The notes: a model not told the origin generated them from the letters alone. 21,374 nt of DNA from Cyanobacteriota bacterium (GCA_947463165.1 CANHSW010000005.1:1-21374), one strand, 5' to 3'; counted from the stretch's first letter, positions 1 to 7,402 are shown. Numbers and translations are program-made.

Positions 1-618
1 GAAGGGGGGCTGGCTGAGGCGGGCGGCCAGCAGTTTGTACAGCAGCGGCTGCCAGTGCTGCAGGGGTCGCAGCGGTTTACCGCTTCCGTCGACGAACTGG
101 CCAGCGCTCCAGGCGGCCAGCATTTCTGGTCGATAGAGGGCGTAATCGTCGAAGGCATCGGCAATGGCCCGGGCCAACTGCCAGAGGCTGAGATCGAGCT
201 GAGCCAGCGAGCCGCCATGGCCCCGCCGCGCCAGCCAGCTGCGTAATAGCTGCGCTTCTGGAGCCTCGACCAGGGCGGGCAACAGCTCCAACAGGGGCCA
301 CACCAGGGCGGTGGCCCGCCAGGGATCGACGCCACCGGCGGCCGGTTCGGCCTCGGCCAGCAGGGCGTCCACCAACTCCCGCAGGTAGCTGCCGGGAAAG
401 GGAAAGCGCAGGTTGGCCGCTACTCCACCGGCGAAGTCGCTGGCGTCATCGGGATCGTCAAGCCCCAAGGCCAGCTGTTCCCCCAACCAGCGGCTGGTGG
501 GCCAGGTGTTGACCACCACCCGCACCTGCTCGAAGGGCCCCGGCGGATCCAGGCGCAGGGTGGCCGCCAGCAACTCGGCCAGCAGCTCGGCTCGATTGCC
601 CCGATAGAGGGTGAGCAA
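1..618 (-). CDS. recC: Exodeoxyribonuclease V gamma subunit (RecC), N-terminal part, truncated by window edge
   Basis: RecC forms the RecBCD helicase-nuclease that processes double-strand DNA ends for recombination and recognises Chi. Reading the reverse strand from a TTG at 618 gives about 206 residues with no stop to the window edge. They begin LLTLYRGNRAELLAELLA and continue with VVVNTWPTSRWLGEQLALGL and a later NLRFPFPGSYLREL segment, which is the characteristic RecC N-terminal helicase-like region. The TTG start is inferred from the conserved TLYRGNRAE-type opening; no ATG lies near. The stop of the upstream phosphatase gene (625-627) is in the same frame, two codons before this start, so the two are probably co-transcribed and recC initiation may be coupled. 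The C-terminal 80 percent lies outside the window. Confidence 0.85.
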   Translation of the reverse strand, partial: MLTLYRGNRAELLAELLAATLRLDPPGPFEQVRVVVNTWPTSRWLGEQLALGLDDPDDASDFAGGVAANLRFPFPGSYLRELVDALLAEAEPAAGGVDPWRATALVWPLLELLPALVEAPEAQLLRSWLARRGHGGSLAQLDLSLWQLARAIADAFDDYALYRPEMLAAWSAGQFVDGSGKPLRPLQHWQPLLYKLLAARLSQPPF

Positions 619-624
619 GGTGGG

Positions 625-1332
625 TTAAAACCGACAGCCCGCCAGCGCTGGCTCGCCCGGGATCCGCTGTTCAAGACCGAGGGCAGACCAGGACCGCAGA
701 CCTGACACCTGGCGCAGCTCGCCGGTTTCCGGGCAGTAGGCGCTCAGCTTGCCGCCGTAGCAGGCACCGGTGTCCACGATCACGATTTCACCGAGCTGGC
801 GCACCTCAGCGGCTGGGGTGTGCCCCACCACCACCGTGCCGTAACGGCCGTCGTAGTGCTGCCAGAACGGCAGGCGGATATCCAGCGAAGGGTTCCAGGT
901 GAACGGATCAAAGCCCGCGTGGGTGGCTGCCCAGCCAGCGCCCCAATAAACCTCTGGCAGTTGCGCTAACCGTTGCCGCCAGAGGCGGCAATTGCCCGCC
1001 CCCAACTGGCGATAGGTGTCGTTGCCAGCCAGCATTAGCTGGGCGGCTGGCTGGGAGGCTGATTGGCCCTGAACCCACAGCTCCTGCAGTTGCAGGGCGG
1101 CCAGTAGATCCGCTTCATGATTGCCCTTGAGCCACACGGCCCGGCCGCTGGTCACGAGCTGCCAAACCAATTCCAGCGTCTCGGCGATGCGCGGTCCCCG
1201 GTTGATCACGTCGCCGCAGAACACCAACCGGTCGGTTTCTGGCAAAAGGTTCAGCAGGGCCGCCAAGGAGGCGGCACATCCATGTACATCCCCGATGACC
1301 CAATGGTGCAAAGGTTGAACTGGGGACGACAT
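625..1332 (-). CDS. PPP-family metallophosphoesterase (Ser/Thr phosphatase / Ap4A-hydrolase type)
   Basis: Predicted cytoplasmic dinuclear-metal phosphoesterase of 235 aa. Motifs appear in family order: GDVHG (residues 14-18), GDVINRGP (40-47), GNHE (70-73), then THAGF and GHTPA towards the C-terminus, supplying the metal-binding Asp, Asn and His residues. The second motif has Asn where classical PPP phosphatases have GDxVDRG. I think this INRG form is common in bacterial relatives, so it does not imply inactivity. Length fits small bacterial phosphatases such as ApaH- and PrpA-like proteins. Sequence alone does not decide between phosphoprotein and dinucleoside-polyphosphate substrates. It lies directly upstream of recC, probably in one transcript. 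Confidence 0.88.
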   Translation of the reverse strand: MSSPVQPLHHWVIGDVHGCAASLAALLNLLPETDRLVFCGDVINRGPRIAETLELVWQLVTSGRAVWLKGNHEADLLAALQLQELWVQGQSASQPAAQLMLAGNDTYRQLGAGNCRLWRQRLAQLPEVYWGAGWAATHAGFDPFTWNPSLDIRLPFWQHYDGRYGTVVVGHTPAAEVRQLGEIVIVDTGACYGGKLSAYCPETGELRQVSGLRSWSALGLEQRIPGEPALAGCRF

Positions 1333-1552
1333 CGATTGGTTGCGTCCTTGCCAGTCTGGACTGCCGACGGCAGGGTTGGCTATTACCTGCCCCTGGACAG
1401 GGGCGATGGCTCAGCGGATTTGGCCAGTGCCCAGAACACCGCCTGAAGGTGTCCAACCAACTTTGCTGCAGCTGTCCAGCTAGCTCGATAAGTTGCGCTG
1501 GCAACGGTTTGCTCGCTGTACGGTCGAGCCGTTCGCAGCTAGCCGATCGCCG

Positions 1553-1915
1553 ATGGATCCCAAAACTCTCTCGGTGAGCCAAAGGGTGACGCTGCTGGTG
1601 AAGGCCCTCAACGGCGCCAAGCGCACCAACGAGGCCCTGGCGCGGTGCGTCGATGGCGAGGCGATGCTGGATGTGCTGCTAGATGCCTCCGCCAAGCTGG
1701 GTTTGGGCTTGAGCCGTGAACAGCTGGCCAACACCCCGCCGATCAGGGACTGGGTGTGGTGGAAGAACAAGGAAGCCCTGCTCACCATCGGCGACAACAA
1801 GCCCCGCTATCAGCAGGATGGCGGTCAGGGTCGCCAGCGGGGCCTCAAGCCCGACGGGTCAACTGCGGCCTCGGATCAAGAGCCGCCCCGCCGCAAGTTT
1901 CTAGGCCTGTTCTGA
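1553..1915 (+). CDS. Small conserved-looking hypothetical protein
   Basis: A 120-aa protein with no domain I can name. The ATG at 1553 is preferred over an upstream in-frame non-ATG start at 1493 because the extra residues look like translated intergenic sequence. The core is helical, with an LVKALNGAKRTNEALARC segment and a striking RDWVWWKNKEALLTIGDN block that looks like a conserved motif. It ends in a polar, probably disordered tail with a terminal RRKFLGLF. Codon use matches the neighbours. The gene is transcribed away from the phosphatase/recC pair across a 220-bp gap and converges on ycf54. It may be a lineage-specific picocyanobacterial protein; no function is claimed. Confidence 0.7.
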   Translation: MDPKTLSVSQRVTLLVKALNGAKRTNEALARCVDGEAMLDVLLDASAKLGLGLSREQLANTPPIRDWVWWKNKEALLTIGDNKPRYQQDGGQGRQRGLKPDGSTAASDQEPPRRKFLGLF

Positions 1916-1963
1916 TCTCGGCGCCAGGCTCAGCAACCGATCAGCCCCCGCTGGAGCCCCAGT

Positions 1964-2000
1964 CCAGAGCTGAGGCCAGCATCCCAGAGCTGGGGCCAGC
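1964..2000. repeat. 20-bp direct repeat, two copies
   Basis: The 17-mer CCAGAGCTGAGGCCAGC at 1964-1980 recurs at 1984-2000 with one mismatch, separated by ATC. It lies between the convergent 1553-1915 gene and ycf54, directly beside a strong hairpin at 2001-2018. No function is evident. It is probably a local slippage duplication in the shared 3' region. Confidence 0.7.
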
Positions 2001-2018
2001 GCAGGGGTCTGCCCCTGC
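2001..2018. terminator. GC-rich hairpin between convergent genes
   Basis: GCAGGGG, a TCTG loop and CCCCTGC form a perfect 7-bp stem with a 4-nt loop. It sits 2 nt past the ycf54 stop (2021-2023, minus strand) and 85 nt after the 1553-1915 gene. There is no T-tract on either side, so it is not a classical intrinsic terminator. It could be a transcript 3'-end stabilising structure or a bidirectional terminator. Confidence 0.45.
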
Positions 2019-2020
2019 CC

Positions 2021-2338
2021 TTAGGCGGCGGCCAGGGGTTCGGGGATTGAAGGCGTAGGGGCTTCAAAGCTGCCCTTGGCCACAAACTCCAGCCTCAGCT
2101 TCAAAAAGGTGATGAACTTTTCGTCGCTGGAGATCACCGCGGCGGCGGGCCGCGGCACCGAGCTGGCCAGGGCGGCCAGTTCGGGCGCATCCAGGAAGGC
2201 CGGAGCGCGCACCAGCCAGAAATCGATCTGCTTTCCCTGCTCGCCGTAGTGGCGTTGCCGCTCCCGCAGCACCTCCTCCAGCGGCTCCTGCTCGGTGAGG
2301 AAGGCCTCGCTGGCGGCAACGAAGTGGTACTGAGTCAT
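2021..2338 (-). CDS. ycf54: Ycf54, Mg-protoporphyrin IX monomethyl ester cyclase accessory protein
   Basis: This 105-aa protein is the small factor needed for the aerobic oxidative cyclase (AcsF/CycI) that closes the isocyclic ring of chlorophyll. The sequence starts [20 protein letters not shown] and carries [54 protein letters not shown] and a C-terminal SIPEPLA. These are the recognisable Ycf54/DUF2488 blocks, and the length is normal. The start is fixed by these blocks and by a 4-nt ATGA overlap with the pdxJ stop. An in-frame upstream extension to 2602 only reads antisense of pdxJ coding sequence and is rejected. Translation is probably coupled to pdxJ. Confidence 0.95.
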   Translation of the reverse strand: MTQYHFVAASEAFLTEQEPLEEVLRERQRHYGEQGKQIDFWLVRAPAFLDAPELAALASSVPRPAAAVISSDEKFITFLKLRLEFVAKGSFEAPTPSIPEPLAAA

Positions 2339-3084
2339 GGCTGGCGTTGACCGAACAGGGGATCGCGGCGCGGATTCTGAATCAAAGCCTTCATCTGGCG
2401 CACGGCCTCCTCCAGACCCACCGCCAGGGCTCGGGCCACGATCGTGTGGCCGATATTCAGTTCCTCCATCCCCTCGATGGCGGCCACCGGCTCCACATTT
2501 TGATAGGTGAGGCCGTGGCCGGCGTTCACCCGCAGACCGAGGCTGCGGGCGATGAAACCAGCCTCGGTGAGCCGGGCCAGCTCCTGGGGCTGGTCGCTCC
2601 AATCGGCCTCCGCATAACTGCCGGTGTGCAATTCCACCCAGCGGGCACCGCTGGCGGCACTGGCCTCCAGCTGGGGTCCATCCGCATCCACGAACAGGCT
2701 GACGCCGATGCCGGCCGCCTGCAGCCGAGTGACCATCGCCCGCAGCTCGTCCAGCTGGCTGATCACATCCAAACCGCCCTCGGTGGTCACCTCCTGGCGG
2801 TGTTCGGGCACGAGGGTGACCATGTCCGGCTTGATACGCAGGGCGATCGCCTCCATTTCGGCGCTGGCGGCCATCTCCAAATTCAGCCGACTGCGCACCA
2901 ATTGGCGCAGCAACTCCACATCTCGATCCTGGATGTGACGGCGATCTTCCCTTAGGTGCACGGTGATGCCATCGGCACCGCCCAACTCAGCCAGCAGGGC
3001 ATAGCTGACCGGATCGGGTTCTACCGTGCGGCGCGCCTGGCGCACATTGGCTATGTGGTCGATGTTGACCCCGAGGCTGGCCAT
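2335..3084 (-). CDS. pdxJ: Pyridoxine 5'-phosphate synthase PdxJ
   Basis: PdxJ condenses 3-amino-1-hydroxyacetone phosphate with 1-deoxy-D-xylulose 5-phosphate to make pyridoxine 5'-phosphate, the last ring-forming step of DXP-dependent vitamin B6 synthesis. The 249-aa sequence has the TIM-barrel signatures in order: [15 protein letters not shown] at the N-terminus, [57 protein letters not shown] and a C-terminal [19 protein letters not shown]. Length is normal for the family. The ATG at 3084 begins exactly at the conserved N-terminus. The stop overlaps the ycf54 start by 4 nt, so the two form an operon. It diverges from the acyltransferase gene. Confidence 0.97.
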   Translation of the reverse strand: MASLGVNIDHIANVRQARRTVEPDPVSYALLAELGGADGITVHLREDRRHIQDRDVELLRQLVRSRLNLEMAASAEMEAIALRIKPDMVTLVPEHRQEVTTEGGLDVISQLDELRAMVTRLQAAGIGVSLFVDADGPQLEASAASGARWVELHTGSYAEADWSDQPQELARLTEAGFIARSLGLRVNAGHGLTYQNVEPVAAIEGMEELNIGHTIVARALAVGLEEAVRQMKALIQNPRRDPLFGQRQP

Positions 3085-3117
3085 GGTGCTTGCTTATTAG
3101 CTTCAATATTTTTGCTG

Positions 3118-3133
3118 TTGGCGCCTGCGCCAA
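3118..3133. promoter_or_regulatory. Perfect inverted repeat in pdxJ / acyltransferase intergenic region
   Basis: TTGGCGC, CT, GCGCCAA gives 7-bp arms with a 2-nt centre. It sits 33 nt upstream of the pdxJ ATG, on the divergent side, where a dimeric regulator or a 5'-UTR hairpin could act. No known operator is recognised. Confidence 0.3.
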
Positions 3134-3158
3134 TAATTCGATTCGGTGACACTTCAAT

Positions 3159-3208
3159 CAGTGCCGCCGGTGCAACTGCAGGCCAGTGCCGCCGGCGCAA
3201 CTGCACGC
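3159..3208. repeat. 25-bp tandem duplication
   Basis: Two adjacent 25-bp units (3159-3183 and 3184-3208, core CAGTGCCGCCGG) differ at two positions. They lie upstream of the acyltransferase gene. An open frame runs through them into the gene, but the translated segment looks non-coding. Confidence 0.75.
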
Positions 3209-3397
3209 CAGCTCGGGCGGCGACCGGATCTGGCTTCTAGGTTCTGGTTTCCCCTAGACGATCTATCGGTGGAGCTGCAGACGATTGAGTTGGCTCCTCC
3301 GCAGTCTCCCCTGCGGCCAGGGACCCCTCGCGGCTGCCAACCAATGCAGGGCTCCCAGCAGACGGGTGAGCCCCCACATATGGGTGAGCCTGCAAAG

Positions 3398-4105
3398 ATG
3401 AAAGGGGTCCAGCTGCGGCTTCGGGACCGGGAGCGGCGGCTCTGCAACGGCATCAGTCCCTGGCTCTCACCCATGGCCATGGTGCTCACCCAGGACCTGG
3501 CCCTGCGCCGCTGGTTTAGCCATCTCGCCGTGATCGGGCGCGCCAATCTGCCCCTGGCGGGGCCGCTGTTGTTGGCACCCACCCACAGGGCGCGCTGGGA
3601 CGCGCTGATGTTGCCCTATGCCGCCGGTCGCCGGGTCAGCGGCCGCGATTGTCGTTTCATGGTCACCCTCGACGAGATGAAGGGTCTGCAGGGCTGGTTC
3701 CTGCACCGGCTGGGCTGCTTCGCGGTGAATCAGAGCCGGCCCTCCATGGCCAGCCTTCGCTATGCGGTGGACCTGCTGGCCAGCGGCGAGCAGCTGGTGC
3801 TGTTCCCGGAAGGGCGCATCCATCGCGAAGGCGATGGCATCCGCCTGCATCAAGGCCTGGCCCGGCTGGCTCTGTTGGCCGCCAGTCAGGGGGTGGCAGT
3901 GCCGGTGTTGCCGGTGGGGATCGCCTACAGCCATGCCTTTCCCCGGATCGGCGATAGTGCAGCGCTCTGCTTTGGAGAGCCGCTGGCAATTGAGGGCCAG
4001 GGGCGCCAGGTTGCTGGCCAGTTCAGCCAGCGCCTGGCGGAGGCGATGCAAGCGGCCGAAAGCCGCGCCCAGGCAGCCCTGGGAAGTGATGGCGAGCCCG
4101 CTTAG
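3398..4105 (+). CDS. plsC: PlsC-type lysophosphatidate acyltransferase
   Basis: Predicted membrane-associated 1-acyl-sn-glycerol-3-phosphate acyltransferase, transferring an acyl group to lysophosphatidate in phosphatidate synthesis. From the ATG at 3398 it is 235 aa. The catalytic HX4D motif is H63-RARW-D68, the substrate-binding block FPEGRIHREG is at 136-145, and VPVLPVGIAYSH at 168-179 corresponds to a later family motif. There is no obvious N-terminal membrane helix. Start choice is uncertain: in-frame ATGs also occur at 3344 and 3380, and the frame stays open back to 3146, but the upstream residues are low in conserved character and include translated tandem repeats. It diverges from pdxJ and is followed 28 bp later by the secreted-protein gene. 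Confidence 0.87.
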   Translation: MKGVQLRLRDRERRLCNGISPWLSPMAMVLTQDLALRRWFSHLAVIGRANLPLAGPLLLAPTHRARWDALMLPYAAGRRVSGRDCRFMVTLDEMKGLQGWFLHRLGCFAVNQSRPSMASLRYAVDLLASGEQLVLFPEGRIHREGDGIRLHQGLARLALLAASQGVAVPVLPVGIAYSHAFPRIGDSAALCFGEPLAIEGQGRQVAGQFSQRLAEAMQAAESRAQAALGSDGEPA

Positions 4106-4133
4106 AGTTCAGTAACGAGTCGAATTCGAGTTT

Positions 4134-4715
4134 GTGCGCAGCACCAATGGCCTCCGGCACAGCGTCTCCCGCGTCTTGGTGCAGCTGGGATCTATAGCGA
4201 TTGCCGGCCTGGGTCTGATCAGCGGATCGGTGGCTCTGGCCCAGACCAGCGCCCCTAAAGCTTCGCCGGCCCAGGCCAGCGTGGCGCCGAACTCCGCCTT
4301 CAACCTCGCCGCTGTCAATGCCCTGGTCGCCAAGGGCGATGCCGCCGCCGCCGCCGGCAATCTCAATGAAGCCCGCAAGTATTACGACCAGGCCAGGGAC
4401 CTCAACCGCGGTCTGCTCGGCTGGTATCGCGATCTGAGTGGATCCTTCCGCGGTCTCGATGCCCGCATCCCCAGGGAGATGGACCAAAAAGGCCGTGAAA
4501 GCCTGGAGACCCTGGCCCAGATCAACCTGCGTTTGGCGGCCGTATTCCGCCGCCTGAACCAACCAGAAGTGGCCGTGCCCCTGTTGGTGGAGGTGGTCAA
4601 GGTGATGACCCCCGCCAGCGACCTCGGTCGCAAGGCCTATCAGACCCTGGTCGAAATCGGCTTTGCCGCCACCCCCTATGCCGCCGGCCAGGTCAGTCCC
4701 GCAGGCGGCAGCTGA
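4134..4715 (+). CDS. Secreted / lumenal protein with TPR-like helical pair
   Basis: A 193-aa protein with a GTG start at 4134. The N-terminus is a good Sec signal peptide: basic n-region (about residues 1-13), hydrophobic core (14-35) and a likely cleavage after VALA at residue 36 before Q37. The mature part starts with an Ala/Ser/Pro-rich linker. A helix-turn-helix pair from about residue 64 (ALVAKGDAAAAAGNLNEARKYYDQARDLN) fits a tetratricopeptide unit. A second helical segment, with INLRLAAVFRRLNQPEVAVPLLVEVVKV, may be another. It is predicted to act in the periplasm or thylakoid lumen. The partner is unknown. It lies 28 bp after the acyltransferase and 60 bp before bolA. Confidence 0.75.
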   Translation: MRSTNGLRHSVSRVLVQLGSIAIAGLGLISGSVALAQTSAPKASPAQASVAPNSAFNLAAVNALVAKGDAAAAAGNLNEARKYYDQARDLNRGLLGWYRDLSGSFRGLDARIPREMDQKGRESLETLAQINLRLAAVFRRLNQPEVAVPLLVEVVKVMTPASDLGRKAYQTLVEIGFAATPYAAGQVSPAGGS

Positions 4716-4775
4716 TCGGCAAGCCAGCTTGCTCCAGTGAGCTTCTAGATTTATTAGCAGCTTGCCAAGCGCTCA

Positions 4776-5009
4776 ATGGTGAAACTAGACCAGATTAAAG
4801 CGGCGATCAGCGGTGCCATTCCCGATGCAGCCGTTGAGATAGAGGATCTCACCGGTGGTGGTGATCATCTGCAGGTGAATGTGGTGTCGCCTGCCTTTAA
4901 TGGCCTTTCTCGCATTCAGCAACATCAGCTGGTCTATGGAGCGCTGAAGCAGGAATTGGCCAGTGAGGCGATTCACGCCCTGGCCCTGCAAACCTCCAGC
5001 CCTGTTTGA
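4776..5009 (+). CDS. bolA: BolA/IbaG family protein
   Basis: BolA-family proteins bind monothiol CGFS glutaredoxins and share a [2Fe-2S] cluster, acting in iron-sulfur assembly or iron signalling in the cytosol. The 77-aa frame matches the short IbaG/YrbA-like class. It has an N-terminal helix ([14 protein letters not shown]), [22 protein letters not shown], the helix [19 protein letters not shown] and the hallmark [11 protein letters not shown] end. The variable loop lacks a Cys, so cluster ligation would depend on histidine, as in H-type BolA proteins. It is immediately upstream of the CGFS glutaredoxin, its usual partner, and probably co-transcribed with it. Confidence 0.93.
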   Translation: MVKLDQIKAAISGAIPDAAVEIEDLTGGGDHLQVNVVSPAFNGLSRIQQHQLVYGALKQELASEAIHALALQTSSPV

Positions 5010-5080
5010 ATTGGTCCCAGTCCACAGTCACCAGTCCCCTACCATCTCAAACCATTCCACCCACCCGAACTTTTAAAATC

Positions 5081-5404
5081 ATGGCGTCTAATGCAGATCA
5101 GCGCATCAAGGATCTGATCGGCTCTAGCCGGATCTTCGTATTCATGAAGGGCAACAAGTTGATGCCCCAATGCGGCTTCTCTAATAACGTTGTCCAGATC
5201 CTCAACTCGCTTGGCGTACCGTTCGAAACCTTTGACGTGCTTTCGGACATGGAAATTCGCCAGGGTATTAAGGATTATTCGAATTGGCCGACAATTCCCC
5301 AGGTTTACCTGGATGGGGAGTTTATCGGTGGCTCTGACATTTTGATTGAAATGTATAACTCTGGTGAGCTGCGCGAGAAGCTAAACGTGGTGCTGGCTAG
5401 CTAG
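5081..5404 (+). CDS. grxD: Monothiol glutaredoxin, Grx4/GrxD family (CGFS)
   Basis: CGFS glutaredoxins carry and transfer [2Fe-2S] clusters using glutathione and team with BolA. From the ATG at 5081 the protein is 107 aa, normal for GrxD. It shows IFVFMKGNKLMPQCGFSNNV with the CGFS active site, the WPTIPQVYL cis-proline block, and GEFIGGSDILIEMYNSGEL for glutathione binding. An upstream in-frame TTG at 5006 would add 25 residues with no family similarity and is rejected. The bolA gene ends 71 bp before this start. Confidence 0.97.
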   Translation: MASNADQRIKDLIGSSRIFVFMKGNKLMPQCGFSNNVVQILNSLGVPFETFDVLSDMEIRQGIKDYSNWPTIPQVYLDGEFIGGSDILIEMYNSGELREKLNVVLAS

Positions 5405-5523
5405 TAAGCAAGTAAGGGGCGGCAGACTTTCCAGCAGGATCTCCTGGTGCCCCTGTCCCTCGACAAGCTCTGAAAATCTACGCTTCTCTCTCGTGATATT
5501 GCGCCGCTAATAATATTGAGTTG

Positions 5524-5554
5524 CTTGAATCCCTTGGGATAAGTCAAGGTTTTT
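5524..5554 (+). terminator. Candidate intrinsic terminator downstream of grxD
   Basis: CTTGA-ATCCC (5524-5533), TT, GGGAT (5536-5540), a three-base bulge and TCAAG (5544-5548) form a bulged stem of about ten pairs. It is followed by G and a run of five T (5550-5554). It lies 120 nt after the grxD stop. The short apical loop would open to CTTG in practice. A similar run of T at 5589-5595 has no clear stem. Confidence 0.45.
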
Positions 5555-5606
5555 CAGGCTTCCCCTGGCTACTGGTGGTCGCGGGCTGGTTTTTTGAGGG
5601 CTGCCG

Positions 5607-5900
5607 CTAGTTGCGTCCCATCTCGTAGCCGCTCTGCTGGTAGCCGCTCTCATAGAGGCTGCGTGGGTCGCCGTCGGCGCCAATGAAACTGGAGGGGTCG
5701 AGAATCCAGCGTTCCACCACCTCCTCCAGTCGCCGCTGGGCCAGGGGATCCAGAATGGAGCTGCGCCTCAGGGCGTGCAGATATCCGTCTGCATAGAGAC
5801 GCAGGTCTGAGGGGCCATGGTGTCGCATGGCCAGTGCCTGGCAGGCATCGCAGAGCGACTGGAAATGGCGGATGGACTCTGGGTTTTGGAGGGCGGTCAT
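5607..5900 (-). CDS. DUF6761-like small cyanobacterial protein
   Basis: A 97-aa protein of unknown function. The sequence IRHFQSLCDACQALAMRHHGPSDLRLYADGYLHALR, then LAQRRLEEVVERWILDPSSF, resembles from memory the cyanobacteria-specific DUF6761 family (short all-helical proteins with an RHYQSL...DGY-type N-terminal half). It has no signal peptide or membrane segment. The tail ending GYQQSGYEMGRN is Gly/Tyr-rich and probably disordered. It is divergent from the response-regulator gene, with a shared 134-bp promoter region containing inverted repeats. Confidence 0.7.
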   Translation of the reverse strand: MTALQNPESIRHFQSLCDACQALAMRHHGPSDLRLYADGYLHALRRSSILDPLAQRRLEEVVERWILDPSSFIGADGDPRSLYESGYQQSGYEMGRN

Positions 5901-5979
5901 AGGTGGTGGGTCCCTGGTGAGAGCACCGCGATGGCCTCACCAGGGGAGGTGGGTGCCAGATCGAAAGGCATCGCCTGAT

Positions 5980-6005
5980 ACCGGTTCGGTGATGTATACA
6001 CCGGT
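5980..6005. promoter_or_regulatory. Operator-like inverted repeats in divergent promoter region
   Basis: ACCGGT occurs at 5980-5985 and again at 6000-6005. Between them CGGTG (5987-5991) and CACCG (5999-6003) form 5-bp arms around a 7-nt spacer that contains TATAC. The site is 30-55 nt upstream of the response regulator start and 80 nt from the DUF6761-like start, so it could bind a dimeric factor or overlap a -10 element (TATACA, 5995-6000). No known consensus is matched with confidence. Confidence 0.3.
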
Positions 6006-6034
6006 AGCGTAGGGAAATCGAGGGTCGCCAGGCC

Positions 6035-6880
6035 ATGGCCTCAGTGCCACACCAACAACCAGCGGCACCTGCCACGGCCAGCGGCCAGTCCACCACTGGT
6101 CAGCCAAAACGAGTGCTGGTGGTCGATCCCCACGCCACACTGCGCACGGTGCTGGCCCAGCGCCTGCGCCAGGACGGCCATCTGACGGCGGCGGTGGGCT
6201 CTGCCCGCGAAGCTCTCGACGTCTGTCAAGACCAGTCCCCAGACCTGCTGATCAGCGCCGAGTTGCTGGAGGAAAGCACCGCCTTGAGGCTGGCGGCCCA
6301 TTTGAGCTGCCCGGTGATGGTGCTCACCGCCCGCTCTGGTTCTGAACCGATGGTGACGCTGCTGGATGCCGGGGCCGACGACGTGCTGCGCAAGCCATTT
6401 GGTTTGGAGGAGATGGCGGCCAGGGCCCGTACCCTGCTGCGCCGCAGCGGCAGCGGCCTGCAGGAGCGAGTTTGCGTCGGGCCCCTGGAGGTGCATCTAC
6501 TGCTGCGCCAGGTAACCATGCACGACCAGCCCGTGGAGCTCAGTCCCCGGGAGTTTGCCCTGCTTTGCGCCCTGTTGATGCCGCCTGGCATGGTGCGCTC
6601 CCGCCAGGAGCTGTTGCGGATGGCCTGGCCTCCCTTCAGCGGCGGCCCCAGGTCGGTGGATACCCAGGTACTCACCCTGCGCCGCAAGCTCGAACAGGCT
6701 GGCCTGGGCGAAGGTGGTGGCATCGAAACGATGCGCCAACAGGGCTACCGCTTCAGCTTGGAGACCCTGCCTGAGCGGGAACTGACAGACCCTCAGCTCA
6801 CTGGGGTGAGAAGCCAAAATCCGCCGCCCACCAGCTCAGCCAGCAGCAGTAGCGCCGTTAGCAACGCCAGCAGTCTGTAG
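6035..6880 (+). CDS. Atypical OmpR/PhoB-family response regulator lacking the phosphoacceptor Asp
   Basis: A 281-aa DNA-binding regulator. A 25-residue N-terminal extension precedes a receiver domain (about 26-137) with VLVVDPHATLR, MVLTAR (T98) and LRKPF (K120). The position of the phosphorylated Asp in other receivers (PDLxxxD) is A75, in PDLLISAELL. The acidic pair near the N-terminus is D31-P32 instead of DD or ED. Phosphorelay control is therefore unlikely. The C-terminal winged helix (about 145-243) is intact, with LSPREFALLCAL, RSVDTQVLTLRRKLE and the GYRF hairpin. A Ser-rich tail after about residue 245 overlaps the convergent membrane-protein gene. NblR and other phosphorylation-independent regulators are possible relatives, but I cannot assign a gene. 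Confidence 0.87.
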   Translation: MASVPHQQPAAPATASGQSTTGQPKRVLVVDPHATLRTVLAQRLRQDGHLTAAVGSAREALDVCQDQSPDLLISAELLEESTALRLAAHLSCPVMVLTARSGSEPMVTLLDAGADDVLRKPFGLEEMAARARTLLRRSGSGLQERVCVGPLEVHLLLRQVTMHDQPVELSPREFALLCALLMPPGMVRSRQELLRMAWPPFSGGPRSVDTQVLTLRRKLEQAGLGEGGGIETMRQQGYRFSLETLPERELTDPQLTGVRSQNPPPTSSASSSSAVSNASSL

Positions 6881-7380
6881 GTCCAGGGAGGGCTAATCCG
6901 GCCCACATGGCCGGTTTCCAGCCCCGTGGCAGCGCTGAACCGGCAGAGAAAGTCTGGAAAACGCTCCAGCCGCTGGGGCAATAGGTATGCATGGGTTTGG
7001 CCCTGGCGATCGCTGGGCGCCTGGCTGGTGGTCACGTAGTACACCCGCCCTCCCTGGCTGGTGGCCACAGGCACCAGGGCTCGCACCGAGGCCCAGTCGA
7101 GCTGCCAGCCGCGCCTCAGCCACCATGCACACCAGGCCGGGTGGCCCACGCGGATCCCGGCGGCATCGATTTCCACCTGCTCGCTGGTGGCAGCCACCAG
7201 CAGGGCCATCCCCAGGGCCAAGGCCAAGCTCAAAGCCAGCCGCAGCTCTGGGAGCGCCATGAACGGCAATGGGCCCACCAGAGCCAGATACAGCCCCCAC
7301 AAGGTGTTGCGGAACAGGGGCGCCATCGAATATCGGTGGCGCGGCTCAGGGGCTGCTGGCTTGATCTCGGGTGCGGGCAT
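6793..7380 (-). CDS. Membrane protein of unknown function, three predicted TM helices
   Basis: From the ATG at 7380 this is 195 aa. Hydrophobic segments lie at about 25-43, 45-65 and 167-192, the first two forming a hairpin. The 68-155 region between helices (EIDAAGIRVGHPAW... WASVRALVPV ... RVYYVTT) has the alternating strand look of bacterial PH-like (bPH) domains, a weak suggestion only. The frame is open upstream to 7464, but that part overlaps the neighbouring gene and reads as translated noise. The 3' end overlaps the response-regulator 3' end by 88 bp on the opposite strand. The terminal helix looks genuine, so the regulator tail is the less constrained partner. It is probably co-transcribed with the gene ending at 7403. 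Confidence 0.7.
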   Translation of the reverse strand: MPAPEIKPAAPEPRHRYSMAPLFRNTLWGLYLALVGPLPFMALPELRLALSLALALGMALLVAATSEQVEIDAAGIRVGHPAWCAWWLRRGWQLDWASVRALVPVATSQGGRVYYVTTSQAPSDRQGQTHAYLLPQRLERFPDFLCRFSAATGLETGHVGRISPPWTYRLLALLTALLLLAELVGGGFWLLTPVS

Positions 7381-7402
7381 GGGAGGAATCAAGGGGAGGC
7401 TC

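Noticed and set aside
2339..2602. N-terminal extension of ycf54 to 2602
   Set aside because: It would overlap pdxJ over 260 bp and adds Arg/Pro/Gly-rich noise. Ycf54 begins at [10 protein letters not shown].
2843..2850. HIP1 octamer GCGATCGC (also at about 7006 and 10203)
   Set aside because: Only about three copies in 21 kb, too few to claim the strong enrichment seen in HIP1-rich cyanobacteria.
2347..2955. 202-aa plus-strand frame opposite pdxJ
   Set aside because: Mirror of the pdxJ reading frame, rich in His/Gln/Gly. PdxJ has all its motifs on the other strand.
3467..4051. 194-aa minus-strand frame opposite the acyltransferase
   Set aside because: Shadow frame. The HX4D and FPEGR motifs fix the plus strand as coding.
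5415..5454. AGGGGC/GCCCCT stem just after grxD as terminator
   Set aside because: The loop is 28 nt and no T-run follows. The stem at 5524-5554 is a better candidate.
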